A DNA stretch of 64,000 nt from Flagellimonas pacifica (GCF_900215465.1 NZ_OBEH01000001.1:1054001-1118000); one strand, 5' to 3'. Numbered from the stretch's first letter, positions 16,730 to 25,162 are shown. The notes: generated by a model from the sequence alone, not told the origin. Program-made: numbers and translations.

Positions 16730-18463
16730 ATGCTCAAACGGTATTTGCCATTTTTATCTTGGATAAGAACATATGATAGAACGTTTTTGGCAAACGATTT
16801 GACTGCCGGTGTTACCTTGGGAGTCATGCTTGTCCCCCAAGGAATGGCATATGCCATGATTGCTGGAATGCCACCAATTTACGGGCTATATGCTGCATTG
16901 GTTCCACAACTTATCTATGCGCTTACCGGAACATCTAGACAGCTGGCCGTTGGCCCGGTTGCCATGGATTCATTATTGGTGGCTGCCGGAATTGGAGCTT
17001 TGCACCTTTCCAATATTGAGGATTATATAGCTGCTGTACTTTTTTTGACACTGATAATAGGAGGCATACAACTGTTGCTGGGATTTTTAAGAATGGGATT
17101 TTTTGTCAATTTCCTATCTAAACCTGTAATAAGCGGATTTACATCGGCTGCGGCAATCCTTATAGGATTGGGACAGTTAAAACATGTTTTTGGAATGGAA
17201 TTTCCACAATCCAGCAAAATACATGTCCTTCTGTCCAACATTTTTGAAAGCTTGGGACAAGTGAATTTTCCAACCCTTGTTCTTGGAGTTTCGGCTACGC
17301 TCCTTATACTTTTTATGAACAAAATAAGCAAAAGGATTCCAACCCCTTTGTTAGTGGTTGTTCTGGGTATTTTGGCGGTTTCATTTTTTAATTTGGAATC
17401 AAAGGGGATCCGTATTGTTGGCGAAATACCAAGTGGGCTACCTATTTTCCAGACCCCTAACATTGAAGTAAATGCATTCGGGGAGTTATTACCAATAGCC
17501 ATTACAGTGGCCCTTTTTGGTTTCATGGAAGCAATCTCCATTGCAAAAACCTTGGAAGAGAAACATCCTGAATATGAGTTGGACTCCAATCAAGAATTAC
17601 GAGCTTTGGGGCTTTCCAATGTAATAGGGTCCTTTTTTCAGTCTTTTCCGGTGTCCGGGAGCTTCTCAAGAACAGCTGTTAACGATCAGGCAGGGGCCAA
17701 AACAGGAATGTCTTTAATATTTAGCGCACTGCTCATTGCAGGAACCTTACTTTTTTTGACACCATTGTTCTATAATTTGCCAACAGCAGTGTTGGGGGCT
17801 ATAATCATGGTGTCCGTTTTTGGGCTTATTGATCTTCAATATCCCATTGAACTTTTAAAACATAGAAAAGACGAGTTCTTTTTGTTGAATATTACTTTTT
17901 TCTTGACGCTCTTTGTTGGTTTAATCGAGGGAATTTTATTGGGGGTATTGTTTTCCCTGTTTTTGTTAGTGTATAGAATCTCCAATCCACATATGGCCAT
18001 ATTGGGAAGAATAAAGGATACAGATTATTTTAAAAACGTTGACCGTTTTACAGATGAGGTTGAGATTGATGGAGATAAATTGATCTTCAGGTTTGATGCC
18101 CAACTCTATTTTGGAAACAAGGATTACTTTAAAAAAGAACTGTACAAGCAAATAGAAACCAAAGGAGAGAAACTAAAATTTGTTATTTTGAACGCAGAGG
18201 CCATTAATTACATTGATAGCAGTGCTGCGGCACAGTTGGTCAGAATTGTTCAAGATTTACAGTCAAAAGGCATGCAATTTTTCATAACAGGCGCCATTGG
18301 CCCTACAAGGGATATTTTTCATAGTAGCGGACTAATTGATGTCATCGGAAAAGAAAATCTTTTTGTAAAAACCGTTGAAGCGGTAGATTACTGCTCCAAT
18401 CAAAAAGAGAGAAGCAAAATCCAAGAGAAAATATCTCTTCAGTCCAAAACTGGGTATTTGTAA
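16730..18463 (+). CDS. SulP-family inorganic anion transporter with STAS domain
   Basis: A 577-residue SulP permease with about 12-14 membrane segments. It carries LTAGVTLGVMLVPQGMAYA, the family signature, then GLYAALVPQLIYALTGTSR and NVIGSFFQSFPVSGSFSRTAVN. A C-terminal cytoplasmic STAS domain (about 440-555) contains FRFDAQLYFGN and INYIDSSAAAQL. Members move sulfate, bicarbonate or related anions. Placement between the Crp/Fnr gene and the persulfide dioxygenase suggests sulfate or sulfite movement linked to sulfur oxidation. Confidence 0.9.
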   Translation: MLKRYLPFLSWIRTYDRTFLANDLTAGVTLGVMLVPQGMAYAMIAGMPPIYGLYAALVPQLIYALTGTSRQLAVGPVAMDSLLVAAGIGALHLSNIEDYIAAVLFLTLIIGGIQLLLGFLRMGFFVNFLSKPVISGFTSAAAILIGLGQLKHVFGMEFPQSSKIHVLLSNIFESLGQVNFPTLVLGVSATLLILFMNKISKRIPTPLLVVVLGILAVSFFNLESKGIRIVGEIPSGLPIFQTPNIEVNAFGELLPIAITVALFGFMEAISIAKTLEEKHPEYELDSNQELRALGLSNVIGSFFQSFPVSGSFSRTAVNDQAGAKTGMSLIFSALLIAGTLLFLTPLFYNLPTAVLGAIIMVSVFGLIDLQYPIELLKHRKDEFFLLNITFFLTLFVGLIEGILLGVLFSLFLLVYRISNPHMAILGRIKDTDYFKNVDRFTDEVEIDGDKLIFRFDAQLYFGNKDYFKKELYKQIETKGEKLKFVILNAEAINYIDSSAAAQLVRIVQDLQSKGMQFFITGAIGPTRDIFHSSGLIDVIGKENLFVKTVEAVDYCSNQKERSKIQEKISLQSKTGYL

Positions 18464-18503
18464 CTTTGGTAACCAAAAAATAGTACAATCAACTTTATCT
18501 TCG
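18460..18503 (+). promoter_or_regulatory. Persulfide-dioxygenase promoter with Crp/Fnr-type site
   Basis: GTAAC-TTTG-GTAAC at 18460-18473 matches the palindrome in 9 of 10 half-site bases. It is followed at the conserved spacing by TATCTTCG (18496-18503), one mismatch from TAnnTTTG. The spacing is identical to the perfect sites at 20336, 24629 and 25373. Confidence 0.6.
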
Positions 18504-18513
18504 ATAAAAAAAT

Positions 18514-19935
18514 ATGACAATGGAAAATATAGAACAAATATATACAGGATGCTTGGCTCAGGGAGCGTATTACATAGAAAGCGAAGGAGAGGTGGCCATT
18601 ATTGATCCGTTGCGAGAGGTAAAGCCCTATATTAAAAGAGCTGAAGAAGATAAAGCCAGAATAAAATACATTTTTGAAACCCATTTTCATGCTGATTTTG
18701 TGAGTGGACATGTCACTTTATCCAAAGAAACTGGAGCTCCCATAATTTTTGGGCCCAATGCCAACCCCTCTTTTGACGCTACTATTGCTGAGGACGGTCA
18801 AGAATTTTCTTTGGGGAAGTTGACGATTAAGGTATTGCATACGCCAGGACATACCATGGAGAGCACTACCTATTTATTAAAAGACGAAACAGGTAAAGAC
18901 TATGCTATTTTTAGTGGAGACACCTTGTTCTTGGGCGATGTCGGGAGACCGGATTTGGCGCAAAAGGCGGCTGATATGACCCAAGAGGAATTGGCCGGGA
19001 TTTTGTTTGAGAGCCTTCGGAATAAAATAATGCCCCTGGCGGACGACATTATTGTTTATCCTGCGCATGGTGCTGGATCAGCTTGTGGTAAAAACATGAT
19101 GAAAGAAACTGTGGATACTTTGGGCAACCAAAAAAAGATGAATTACGCCCTAAGGGCAGATATGACCAAAGAAGAATTTATAAAGGAAGTTACGGAAGGG
19201 CTTCTTCCCCCTCCACAATACTTTCCTTTAAACGTAAAAATGAACAAAGAAGGGTATGAGGATATAGATACGGTTTTGAAGAGAGGGACACAATCCCTTG
19301 GCCCAGCAGCTTTTGAAGCTGCAGCCAATGAAACTGGAGCTGTGGTTTTGGATGTGCGCCATCAAGAGGAATTTGCCAAGGGTCATGTACCCCGCTCTAT
19401 TTTTATTGGATTGAGCGGAAGTTTTGCCCCTTGGGTAGGCGCATTGATTGCCGATGTGGAACAGCCCATACTCTTGGTTGCTCCTGAGGGTAAGGAAGAA
19501 GAAACCATTACCCGACTATCCAGAGTGGGATTTGATGGAACATTGGGTTACTTGGAAGGTGGATTGGAAGCATGGAAAAAAGCTGGAAAAGAAATTGACA
19601 CTGTTGATAGCATTAGTGCAGATGTGTTTAAGCAAAGATTGGATAACAAAATACCCGTATTTGATGTCAGAAAAGAAACGGAATACGCTGCCGAACATGT
19701 AGAAGATGCTATACTAACCCCATTGGATTTTCTAAACGATCATTTAGCCGAGTTCCCTGAAAAAGAAACATTTTATGTACACTGCGCTGGAGGTTATCGT
19801 AGTATTATTGCTGCTTCAATATTAAAGAGTAGGGGAATTCACAATCTTGTTGATGTGGCAGGCGGATTTAAAGCAATCAAGGAAGTTGGGATTCCGGTAA
19901 CGGATTTTGTATGTCCAACAACCTTGAAAAAATGA
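18514..19935 (+). CDS. Persulfide dioxygenase-rhodanese fusion (MBL-fold plus two rhodanese domains)
   Basis: A 473-residue fusion. Residues about 5-240 are an ETHE1/Blh-type metallo-beta-lactamase domain (THFHADFVSGH, HTPGHTMES, SGDTLFLGDVGRPDL, YPAHGAGS), which oxidises glutathione persulfide to sulfite. A first rhodanese domain (about 260-360; VLDVRHQEEFAKGH) lacks the catalytic Cys. The second (about 370-470; VFDVRKETEYAAEH) has it in VHCAGGYRS. The start is ATG 18514; ATG 18520 would give the promoter-to-start distance of neighbouring genes. The product, sulfite, matches the sulfite dehydrogenase at 23359. The stop overlaps the next start (ATGA). Confidence 0.9.
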   Translation: MTMENIEQIYTGCLAQGAYYIESEGEVAIIDPLREVKPYIKRAEEDKARIKYIFETHFHADFVSGHVTLSKETGAPIIFGPNANPSFDATIAEDGQEFSLGKLTIKVLHTPGHTMESTTYLLKDETGKDYAIFSGDTLFLGDVGRPDLAQKAADMTQEELAGILFESLRNKIMPLADDIIVYPAHGAGSACGKNMMKETVDTLGNQKKMNYALRADMTKEEFIKEVTEGLLPPPQYFPLNVKMNKEGYEDIDTVLKRGTQSLGPAAFEAAANETGAVVLDVRHQEEFAKGHVPRSIFIGLSGSFAPWVGALIADVEQPILLVAPEGKEEETITRLSRVGFDGTLGYLEGGLEAWKKAGKEIDTVDSISADVFKQRLDNKIPVFDVRKETEYAAEHVEDAILTPLDFLNDHLAEFPEKETFYVHCAGGYRSIIAASILKSRGIHNLVDVAGGFKAIKEVGIPVTDFVCPTTLKK

Positions 19936-20318
19936 TTGCCGTGAAAACTTTATTCAAATATGTATTGACGGTTTTTTCCTTTTTATGGTTTATTTCATGC
20001 CAACCTCAGGAAGGTTTCATCAAAAAAATAAATAAAACAGCCATCAAGACTAAAGTTATTGGGAAGGATGTTCAACTAATTGATGTAAGAACACCCCAAG
20101 AATATAAAAATGGATTTATTGATGATGCAGTTAATTTCAATATCAATGATGATACATTCATTGACCAAATTGATGCTCTAGACAAAAATGAACCTGTTTA
20201 TCTGTACTGTAGAATGGGAGGGAGGAGCAATAGAGCCGCTGAGTTAATGAAAGCTAGAGGGTTTAAAAAAATCTACGACTACTCTGGAGGTTATGACGAT
20301 TGGAGTATGACCGAATAA
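19932..20318 (+). CDS. Rhodanese-domain lipoprotein
   Basis: A 128-residue protein from ATG 19932, which overlaps the upstream stop by 4 bp; an upstream ATG at 19911 would spoil the signal. The N-terminus is a lipoprotein signal ending LWFISC. The single rhodanese domain has LIDVRTPQEYKNGFI and the active-site loop LYCRMGGRSNRA with catalytic Cys. It is therefore a periplasm- or membrane-anchored sulfurtransferase. It probably hands sulfane sulfur between thiosulfate or persulfide carriers and the dioxygenase encoded upstream. Confidence 0.88.
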   Translation: MIAVKTLFKYVLTVFSFLWFISCQPQEGFIKKINKTAIKTKVIGKDVQLIDVRTPQEYKNGFIDDAVNFNINDDTFIDQIDALDKNEPVYLYCRMGGRSNRAAELMKARGFKKIYDYSGGYDDWSMTE

Positions 20319-20335
20319 TCACCTAATTTTTTTAT

Positions 20336-20379
20336 GTAACACACGTTACTGACAAAGGAGTACTTAGACTTTAATTTTG
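20336..20379 (+). promoter_or_regulatory. Promoter with perfect Crp/Fnr-type site before the peroxiredoxin remnant
   Basis: GTAAC-ACAC-GTTAC (20336-20349) is a perfect palindrome and TAATTTTG (20372-20379) is a perfect -7 box. The site centre is 29.5 bp upstream of the box, placing it near -41.5 relative to the predicted start. The broken peroxiredoxin ATG lies 20 nt after the box; the intact rhodanese at 20641 is probably now served by this promoter. Confidence 0.75.
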
Positions 20380-20399
20380 ATGATTCTTAAAATAGGAAC

Positions 20400-20638
20400 A
20401 TGGAAAATGAAGTCGCACAAAATTATACAATGCAAAGAATGGGAGATGTTGCTCCAGATTTTGAGGCATTGTCCAATAAAGGGAATATTAAGCCTTCTGA
20501 ATATGCCGGTGACAAATGGTTTGTGCTGTTCTCGTATCCAGCTGGTTTTACGTCCGTCTGTACTACGGAATGCAAGCACGTTTAGAAGATGATACTATTC
20601 AATTGGTCGATTTTTATTTAGCTAAAAAACAATTATAA
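20400..20638 (+). pseudogene. Peroxiredoxin gene with an internal deletion
   Basis: From ATG 20400 the frame encodes the start of an AhpC/TSA-type peroxiredoxin: MGDVAPDFEALSNKGNIKP, then WFVLFSYPAGFTSVCTTEC with the peroxidatic Cys. It stops after 61 residues, at 20583-20585. In another frame, immediately after, LEDDTIQLVDFYLAKKQL ends at 20638, like a peroxiredoxin C-terminus. The pieces fit a gene that lost roughly 120 central codons, shifting frame. The strong promoter upstream is intact. That the tail comes from the same gene is inference. Confidence 0.65.
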
Positions 20639-20640
20639 GC

Positions 20641-20985
20641 ATGTCAATTTTAGATTTTTTATTCGGAGGAGCAAACAATTCAGATGCTATTGAGGTATTG
20701 GGAAAAGAAGATTATAAAAAAGCCATTACCAAAGGTAAAATCCAATTGGTAGATGTGAGGACGGCTAGGGAATTTGCTGCTGGCCATATAAAAGGAGCCT
20801 GTAATATAGATTACTTCAATCCATCAGCATTTAAGGCCGATTTTGCCGAAATGAAAAAAGACAAACCAGTCTACCTGTATTGTCAATCGGGCAATAGGAG
20901 TCAAAAAGCAGCAAAGAAACTTGTTGGAATGGGCTTTAGCATGATATATGATCTAAAAGGTGGATATAGGACATGGAATTATTGA
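20641..20985 (+). CDS. Cytoplasmic single-domain rhodanese
   Basis: A 114-residue protein without a signal peptide. It has LVDVRTAREFAAGHIKGACNIDY, the active-site loop LYCQSGNRSQKA with catalytic Cys, and a C-terminal LKGGYRTW. It starts 2 bp after the peroxiredoxin remnant, so the two shared a transcript. It is the third free-standing or fused active rhodanese in 2.5 kb, this one probably cytoplasmic and the previous one exported. Confidence 0.9.
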   Translation: MSILDFLFGGANNSDAIEVLGKEDYKKAITKGKIQLVDVRTAREFAAGHIKGACNIDYFNPSAFKADFAEMKKDKPVYLYCQSGNRSQKAAKKLVGMGFSMIYDLKGGYRTWNY

Positions 20986-21001
20986 TCTTAAGGATGTTCT
21001 G

Positions 21002-21997
21002 ATGAAAAGAAGTATTGCAATAGCTATCATTTTTTCAATGATTTCCTGTAAGGAAAAACCCAGTTCATCAAATATTGGCGATGATTCTATATCTAAAATA
21101 GTTTCTAGCGGACATGAAGGAAAAGTGCTGATGGAAAATAAGTGTTATTTATGCCACAGCCCCTCTGCTCCTGAAAATAAGGGTAGAATTGCCCCACCCA
21201 TGATTGCGGTAAAAGCAAGATACATGGAGAGTTTTGAGGATGAAGAAGCTTTTACGGAAGCCTTTTCTGCTTTTTTGAAATCACCCTCAAAACAAAATGC
21301 GATAATGTGGGGAGCTGTTGATCGTTTTGGGGTGATGCCCTATCAATACTTTCCAGAAGATGAGGTGGGTAAAATAGCGGAATATCTTTATGATTATCAG
21401 ATCGAGGAACCGGAATGGTTCAAAGAGCATTGGAAAGGACATGGCAAAACTCCCTATAATAATTCGGGAAAAACAGTGGGCACTGAAGATAACGCTCCCC
21501 TTGATCATAAGGAAATTGGCCTCAAATATGCTCTGGGAACCAAAAAAGTGTTGGGCAAAAACCTTATGGGTACCATTCAAACAAAAGGTGTGGATGCTGC
21601 ACTCGCTTTTTGCAATGAGCGTGCTTATACATTAACAGATAGCATGTCAGTGCACTTCAATGCAAAAATAAAACGCGTTTCAGATAAGCCCAGAAACTCT
21701 AAAAATAAGGCCAACAAAACCGAATTGGGATATATTGAGGCATTTAAAGAACAGGTTGCCAATGGAAATTCTATTGAACCAGTAGTGGTTGAAAATAATG
21801 ATCAAATAGACTTTTACTACCCAATTGTTACCAATAATATGTGTTTAAAATGCCATGGAACACCTGAAAAGACCATAGGGAAAGAGGTGATGAAATCCTT
21901 ATCAAGGCTATATCCAAATGACAAGGCCACAGGATATAATGTAAATGAGGTAAGAGGTATTTGGAGCATTATTTTTGAAAAAGACAGTCTCCATTAA
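21002..21997 (+). CDS. Dihaem c-type cytochrome lipoprotein with DUF3365 domain
   Basis: A 331-residue protein from ATG 21002, 16 bp after the rhodanese; a GTG at 20960 would lie inside that gene. The signal ends FSMISC (lipobox). The first half is a small class I cytochrome with the haem motif CYLCH (about residues 48-52) and a methionine region GVMPYQYF. The second half is a DUF3365 domain (Tll0287-like) ending with a second haem motif CLKCH (about 286-290). It is likely a membrane-anchored periplasmic electron carrier or sensor, serving sulfur-compound oxidation. Confidence 0.85.
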   Translation: MKRSIAIAIIFSMISCKEKPSSSNIGDDSISKIVSSGHEGKVLMENKCYLCHSPSAPENKGRIAPPMIAVKARYMESFEDEEAFTEAFSAFLKSPSKQNAIMWGAVDRFGVMPYQYFPEDEVGKIAEYLYDYQIEEPEWFKEHWKGHGKTPYNNSGKTVGTEDNAPLDHKEIGLKYALGTKKVLGKNLMGTIQTKGVDAALAFCNERAYTLTDSMSVHFNAKIKRVSDKPRNSKNKANKTELGYIEAFKEQVANGNSIEPVVVENNDQIDFYYPIVTNNMCLKCHGTPEKTIGKEVMKSLSRLYPNDKATGYNVNEVRGIWSIIFEKDSLH

Positions 21998-22019
21998 GTA
22001 AGCCTCAATACAATTTTGG

Positions 22020-22907
22020 TTAAGTGTTTCTTGATTTTTTGAACCCATAAATGAACTGCCCCCAAAAACTTTTGGGCATGGATTGGTCACCAGGATACCC
22101 CAAGGCTATGGTTCCACTATCTTCAGGCACATAATTGGTTTTGAAAATATAGTCCCATAAACTTAAGCTTATGCCAAAATTCACTCCGTAGCTTCCTTTG
22201 GGCAATTCATAAGAATGATGGTACAAATGCATCACGGGATTGTTGAAGACATATTTTAAGGGGCCATAGGTGAGTTTAATGTTGGCATGATTTAAATGCC
22301 CTATGGTAATGGCGGCAAAATGCACAATATAAGCCTGCTCAGGTTCAAATCCGCCCAAGAGCATAACCCCAAATGTTTTTAGGGGTTTGTAGAGAACGTT
22401 TTCCATCCAATGGTAGCGAAGATGAGCCGCAAAACCCATTTCTTTTACACTGTGGTGCACTTGGTGAAACCTCCATAGAAAAGGCAGTTTGTGCAACAAA
22501 ATATGTGTGATCCATTGTACAAAATCCAGGATAACGAAAAACACAAGTAGCTGGGCCCATATTGGCCAGGTTGAAAAGTCGATAACTGCAAGGCTTTTGG
22601 CGGTGATTCCAATTTTGCCTAGAGATAAGGCCAAAACTTTATAAAAACCACTGATGACTATGGCAAAAACAAAGAAATTGAAAAACATGTAAAAACCATC
22701 CAACCAAAAATCTTTTCTGAAGATGGATTGTTGTTTTCGCCATGGAAAAAATATTTCCAACCCCCAAACCAAGAGTGAAATGACAATGAGTGCCCAAAAA
22801 TAATTAGTGTGCCAGGGTACTTGGAACAAAATGGATTTCAATGTCCATTCGGCCGTTCCCAAAAAGGCATCGGTAAAAGCTTTAATGTATTCTTGCATAA
22901 AACTCAT
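22020..22907 (-). CDS. Sterol desaturase / fatty acid hydroxylase family membrane protein
   Basis: A 295-residue integral membrane di-iron protein. Histidine clusters of the superfamily are present: HILLH, FHQVHHS, GHLNHAN and HLYHHS. About four membrane segments precede and surround them. It is downstream of and overlaps (4 bp, ATGA) the monohaem cytochrome gene, so it is the third gene of the sorA-like operon. Its link to sulfite oxidation is unclear; it may modify a membrane lipid or quinone-type compound. Confidence 0.85.
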   Translation of the reverse strand: MSFMQEYIKAFTDAFLGTAEWTLKSILFQVPWHTNYFWALIVISLLVWGLEIFFPWRKQQSIFRKDFWLDGFYMFFNFFVFAIVISGFYKVLALSLGKIGITAKSLAVIDFSTWPIWAQLLVFFVILDFVQWITHILLHKLPFLWRFHQVHHSVKEMGFAAHLRYHWMENVLYKPLKTFGVMLLGGFEPEQAYIVHFAAITIGHLNHANIKLTYGPLKYVFNNPVMHLYHHSYELPKGSYGVNFGISLSLWDYIFKTNYVPEDSGTIALGYPGDQSMPKSFWGQFIYGFKKSRNT

Positions 22908-23356
22908 TCTAGTTCATACCATTCTATATCTTCCAAATTTTGTCGCCTACCTTTTGCGACCGGAGCATAGTTTTTTGCCAAATAGCTTACAATAAGATCT
23001 TCATTTGAACCCAAATCCCACAAATTTTGGGTTTCCTGCATCCATTTAATGGTCGCCTTCCAGCCTTCTTTGCTCATCCTATTTTGGGTGACCAACTTTG
23101 CTGAATGGCAATTGGTGCAATTTTGTATGGTAACCTCCATTCCTTCATCAGCAACAAAACCAGTTTCTATATGAATGCCGTTTTCAATTTCGGTGTCAAC
23201 GTCAACAATTTCTTTAAAGGTTTCTTTCTTTGAATGAAGCTTTTCAGGATACATTTTAAAATAAAATAAACCTCCAATAAGAAACACCAACAAAAACAGG
23301 AATAACAATAATGTCCTTGAAAGTGCTTTGACCTGATCTTCAAAATTATTCTTCAT
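22904..23356 (-). CDS. Membrane-anchored monohaem cytochrome c (SorB-like electron acceptor)
   Basis: A 150-residue protein with one N-terminal membrane helix (about residues 13-32) and a periplasmic cytochrome domain containing CTNCH (about 79-83). TIKWMQETQNLW follows, as in sulfite dehydrogenase cytochrome subunits. It lies 2 bp downstream of the molybdopterin sulfite-oxidase-like gene, as expected for a SorAB pair, and would take electrons from the molybdenum centre towards the respiratory chain. Confidence 0.83.
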   Translation of the reverse strand: MKNNFEDQVKALSRTLLLFLFLLVFLIGGLFYFKMYPEKLHSKKETFKEIVDVDTEIENGIHIETGFVADEGMEVTIQNCTNCHSAKLVTQNRMSKEGWKATIKWMQETQNLWDLGSNEDLIVSYLAKNYAPVAKGRRQNLEDIEWYELE

Positions 23357-23358
23357 GC

Positions 23359-24579
23359 TTAGACCACTTTTATCGCAATTCTATGACAAGCGTTGTTCAG
23401 ATAACCCTTCGGGTTCCACCCAGGAAGCACCATTGGTTGGCTTTTTCCATTTTGATCGGTTGCTCTTGCCCAAACCTCATAATATCCCTTTTTGGGAAAG
23501 GATATGGATGTCTTAAAATGTTGCCATGCCAAACGGTTTATAGGTTTTTCAAGCGTGCATTTTTGCCATGTACTCCCAAAATCAATGGAATACTCCATCT
23601 TTGAAACTGTTAATTCCCCGGCCCAAGCATGTCCTTCAATATGGAGCGTGTTTCCCATTTTGATTAGGGCACCACTTTTAGGAGTTGTAATTAAGGATTT
23701 TACAGGCATGGATTCAATAATGCACATGCTGGAATTCTCCACTTTGGCTCCCGGAGCAACGGTTTCACAAGGCACCCTATATGAGCTCCCTCCCATTTTG
23801 GCACCATCATGCACTTCGTTCCTAATGCTTAATCGGTTGATCCATTTACCGGATGCCGAAGCTGGCCACCCTCCACAAACCAATCGCAATGGATAACCAT
23901 GGGCAAGAGGAATGTCCTCTCCATTCATTTGAAAGGCCAATAAGGTTTCTTCCTGCAATGCTTTTGAAATTGGGACCCCCCTTGAAATGGGTTCTTTGGT
24001 TGGGTCACCACTTAAGTGGGTGTCGGCGGCATGGTAACCAATATACACGGCATCTGATTTATATCCAATATCGTTTAGCATATCGCGTAAACGAATCCCG
24101 GTCCAGTTTGCACATGAAACTGCACCAACCGTCCATTGGTTTCCTTTTGCGGGAGGATTGAATTCACTACGGCCATTGCCCCCACATTCAAGGGTCAATT
24201 GATATGTATATTGTTGAAACTTGGTCTTAAGGTCTTTCAATGAATAAATTTTCTTTTCTCTGACAGATTCTCCATCAATTGTAAGTGTCCAGTTGGCGGC
24301 ATCAATCTTTTGTGGAATTTTTCCATTGTTGCGAATGAACATAAATTCATTTGGAGTGATTTTATCATTCAACAAATGGGCTTTGGCTTCAATATTCCAC
24401 GGTTTGTCGTTTAGGATTACCATTTGCCTATCTTTCTTGAACAGTTTAAAAGGGTCGGTATCTTGAAGGCCCAATGGTAAATAATCTTTTGGCAATGAAT
24501 GGCCAAAAACAATATCGGTTCCAAGTATACCTGCCATTATTACCAAGGACATTTTGCCCGTAAAATTTCTTCTATCCAT
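23359..24579 (-). CDS. Molybdopterin sulfite dehydrogenase, SorA-like
   Basis: A 406-residue sulfite-oxidase-family enzyme. The N-terminus MDRRNFTGKMSL is a twin-arginine-type signal. The Mo domain has TLECGGNGRSEF, with the molybdenum-ligating Cys, then HGYPLRLVCGGWPA. The C-terminal dimerisation domain spans about residues 300-406. No haem b5 domain is present, matching bacterial SorA. It heads an operon with a cytochrome and a desaturase-like protein. It oxidises sulfite from the persulfide dioxygenase to sulfate. Its promoter shares one operator with the divergent 24692 gene. Confidence 0.88.
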   Translation of the reverse strand: MDRRNFTGKMSLVIMAGILGTDIVFGHSLPKDYLPLGLQDTDPFKLFKKDRQMVILNDKPWNIEAKAHLLNDKITPNEFMFIRNNGKIPQKIDAANWTLTIDGESVREKKIYSLKDLKTKFQQYTYQLTLECGGNGRSEFNPPAKGNQWTVGAVSCANWTGIRLRDMLNDIGYKSDAVYIGYHAADTHLSGDPTKEPISRGVPISKALQEETLLAFQMNGEDIPLAHGYPLRLVCGGWPASASGKWINRLSIRNEVHDGAKMGGSSYRVPCETVAPGAKVENSSMCIIESMPVKSLITTPKSGALIKMGNTLHIEGHAWAGELTVSKMEYSIDFGSTWQKCTLEKPINRLAWQHFKTSISFPKKGYYEVWARATDQNGKSQPMVLPGWNPKGYLNNACHRIAIKVV

Positions 24580-24598
24580 AAATATATTTTGCCAAACT

Positions 24599-24642
24599 TA
24601 AAAATAGCGTAAAAAAGAACACGGCTATGTAACCCAAGTTAC
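24599..24642 (-). promoter_or_regulatory. sorA-side promoter of the divergent Crp/Fnr-type control region
   Basis: On the minus strand TATTTTTA (24606-24599) lies exactly 29.5 bp from the centre of GTAAC-CCAA-GTTAC (24629-24642). It is one base off TAnnTTTG. The sorA ATG follows 20 nt after the box. The same palindrome serves the plus-strand promoter at 24665. Confidence 0.6.
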
Positions 24643-24672
24643 CAAAAACTTTACGGGCAAAATGTAATTTTG
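24629..24672 (+). promoter_or_regulatory. Plus-strand promoter with perfect Crp/Fnr-type site
   Basis: GTAAC-CCAA-GTTAC (24629-24642) is a perfect palindrome and TAATTTTG (24665-24672) is a perfect -7 box, with the site centre 29.5 bp upstream of the box. The start codon of the 68-residue membrane protein is 20 nt after it. Symmetry lets one bound dimer activate both directions. Confidence 0.78.
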
Positions 24673-24691
24673 ATAGTGTAATACATGAATT

Positions 24692-24898
24692 ATGAAAAAG
24701 AACATGGGCGGTCTTGATCGCATGGTAAGAACAATAATTGCAGTGATAGTATTTGCATTGTATTATTTGGATGTGATAGAAGAAACTTTGGCATACATTT
24801 TATTAGGGTTGTCAGGGATTTTTGTATTGACGAGCTTTATAAGCTTTTGCCCTTTGTACACCCTATTTGGGATGAACACCTGTAAAGTAAAAAAGTAG
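24692..24898 (+). CDS. Small YgaP-like (DUF2892) inner-membrane protein
   Basis: A 68-residue protein of the DUF2892 family. It has MGGLDRMVRTIIAVIVFALYY, a short loop, then a second helix ending in SFCPLYTLFGMNTC. This Cys-containing two-helix hairpin is the membrane part of YgaP-type rhodaneses and often sits beside sulfur-transfer genes. It is divergent from sorA and shares its operator. A terminator follows at 24920. It probably moves or anchors sulfane sulfur at the membrane; the mechanism is not known. Confidence 0.85.
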   Translation: MKKNMGGLDRMVRTIIAVIVFALYYLDVIEETLAYILLGLSGIFVLTSFISFCPLYTLFGMNTCKVKK

Positions 24899-24919
24899 TT
24901 TTTGATTGATTGTTTTTTT

Positions 24920-24956
24920 GAAAAACATCTCAGCAATACCGGTTGGGATGTTTTCA
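24920..24956 (+). terminator. Hairpin terminator after the DUF2892 gene
   Basis: The stem AAAACATC (24922-24929) pairs with GATGTTTT (24947-24954), extended by TCA/TGG-type inner pairs. The loop is CAATACCGG-like and the tail T-rich. It lies 21 bp after the stop codon. Confidence 0.65.
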
Positions 24957-25033
24957 TTTAAATAATTAACTGAGAATTATCATATGTTCTATAAAAAGGG
25001 CCAACTAAATTTGCTCATTATAAAATTTAGAGA

Positions 25034-25162
25034 ATGAAAACACTTCAAATACTTCCTTTAGTTTCATGGGAAAATGGTATCTGGATGATAGGCCTTTTCG
25101 CTTTGGTGGTCATTGTACTTGTTGGTGCAGTATTGGCCCTAATGAATAGCGGAAAGAAGTAA
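25034..25162 (+). CDS. 42-residue single-pass membrane protein
   Basis: ATG 25034 opens a 42-codon ORF. It begins with a soluble MKTLQILPLVSWENG, then one strong membrane helix rich in Val/Leu/Ala (about residues 16-37), ending in MNSGKK. A possible -7 box TAAATTTG lies at 25006-25013, 20 nt before the ATG, but without the Crp/Fnr site. Good coding character for its size suggests a real small membrane protein, perhaps a partner of a larger complex. Function unknown. Confidence 0.55.
   Translation: MKTLQILPLVSWENGIWMIGLFALVVIVLVGAVLALMNSGKK

Noticed and set aside
17023..17589. Minus-strand 188-codon ORF inside the SulP gene
   Set aside because: It lies fully within the permease, has no start context or domain, and its Pro/Ser/Lys-rich translation is typical of an antisense shadow.
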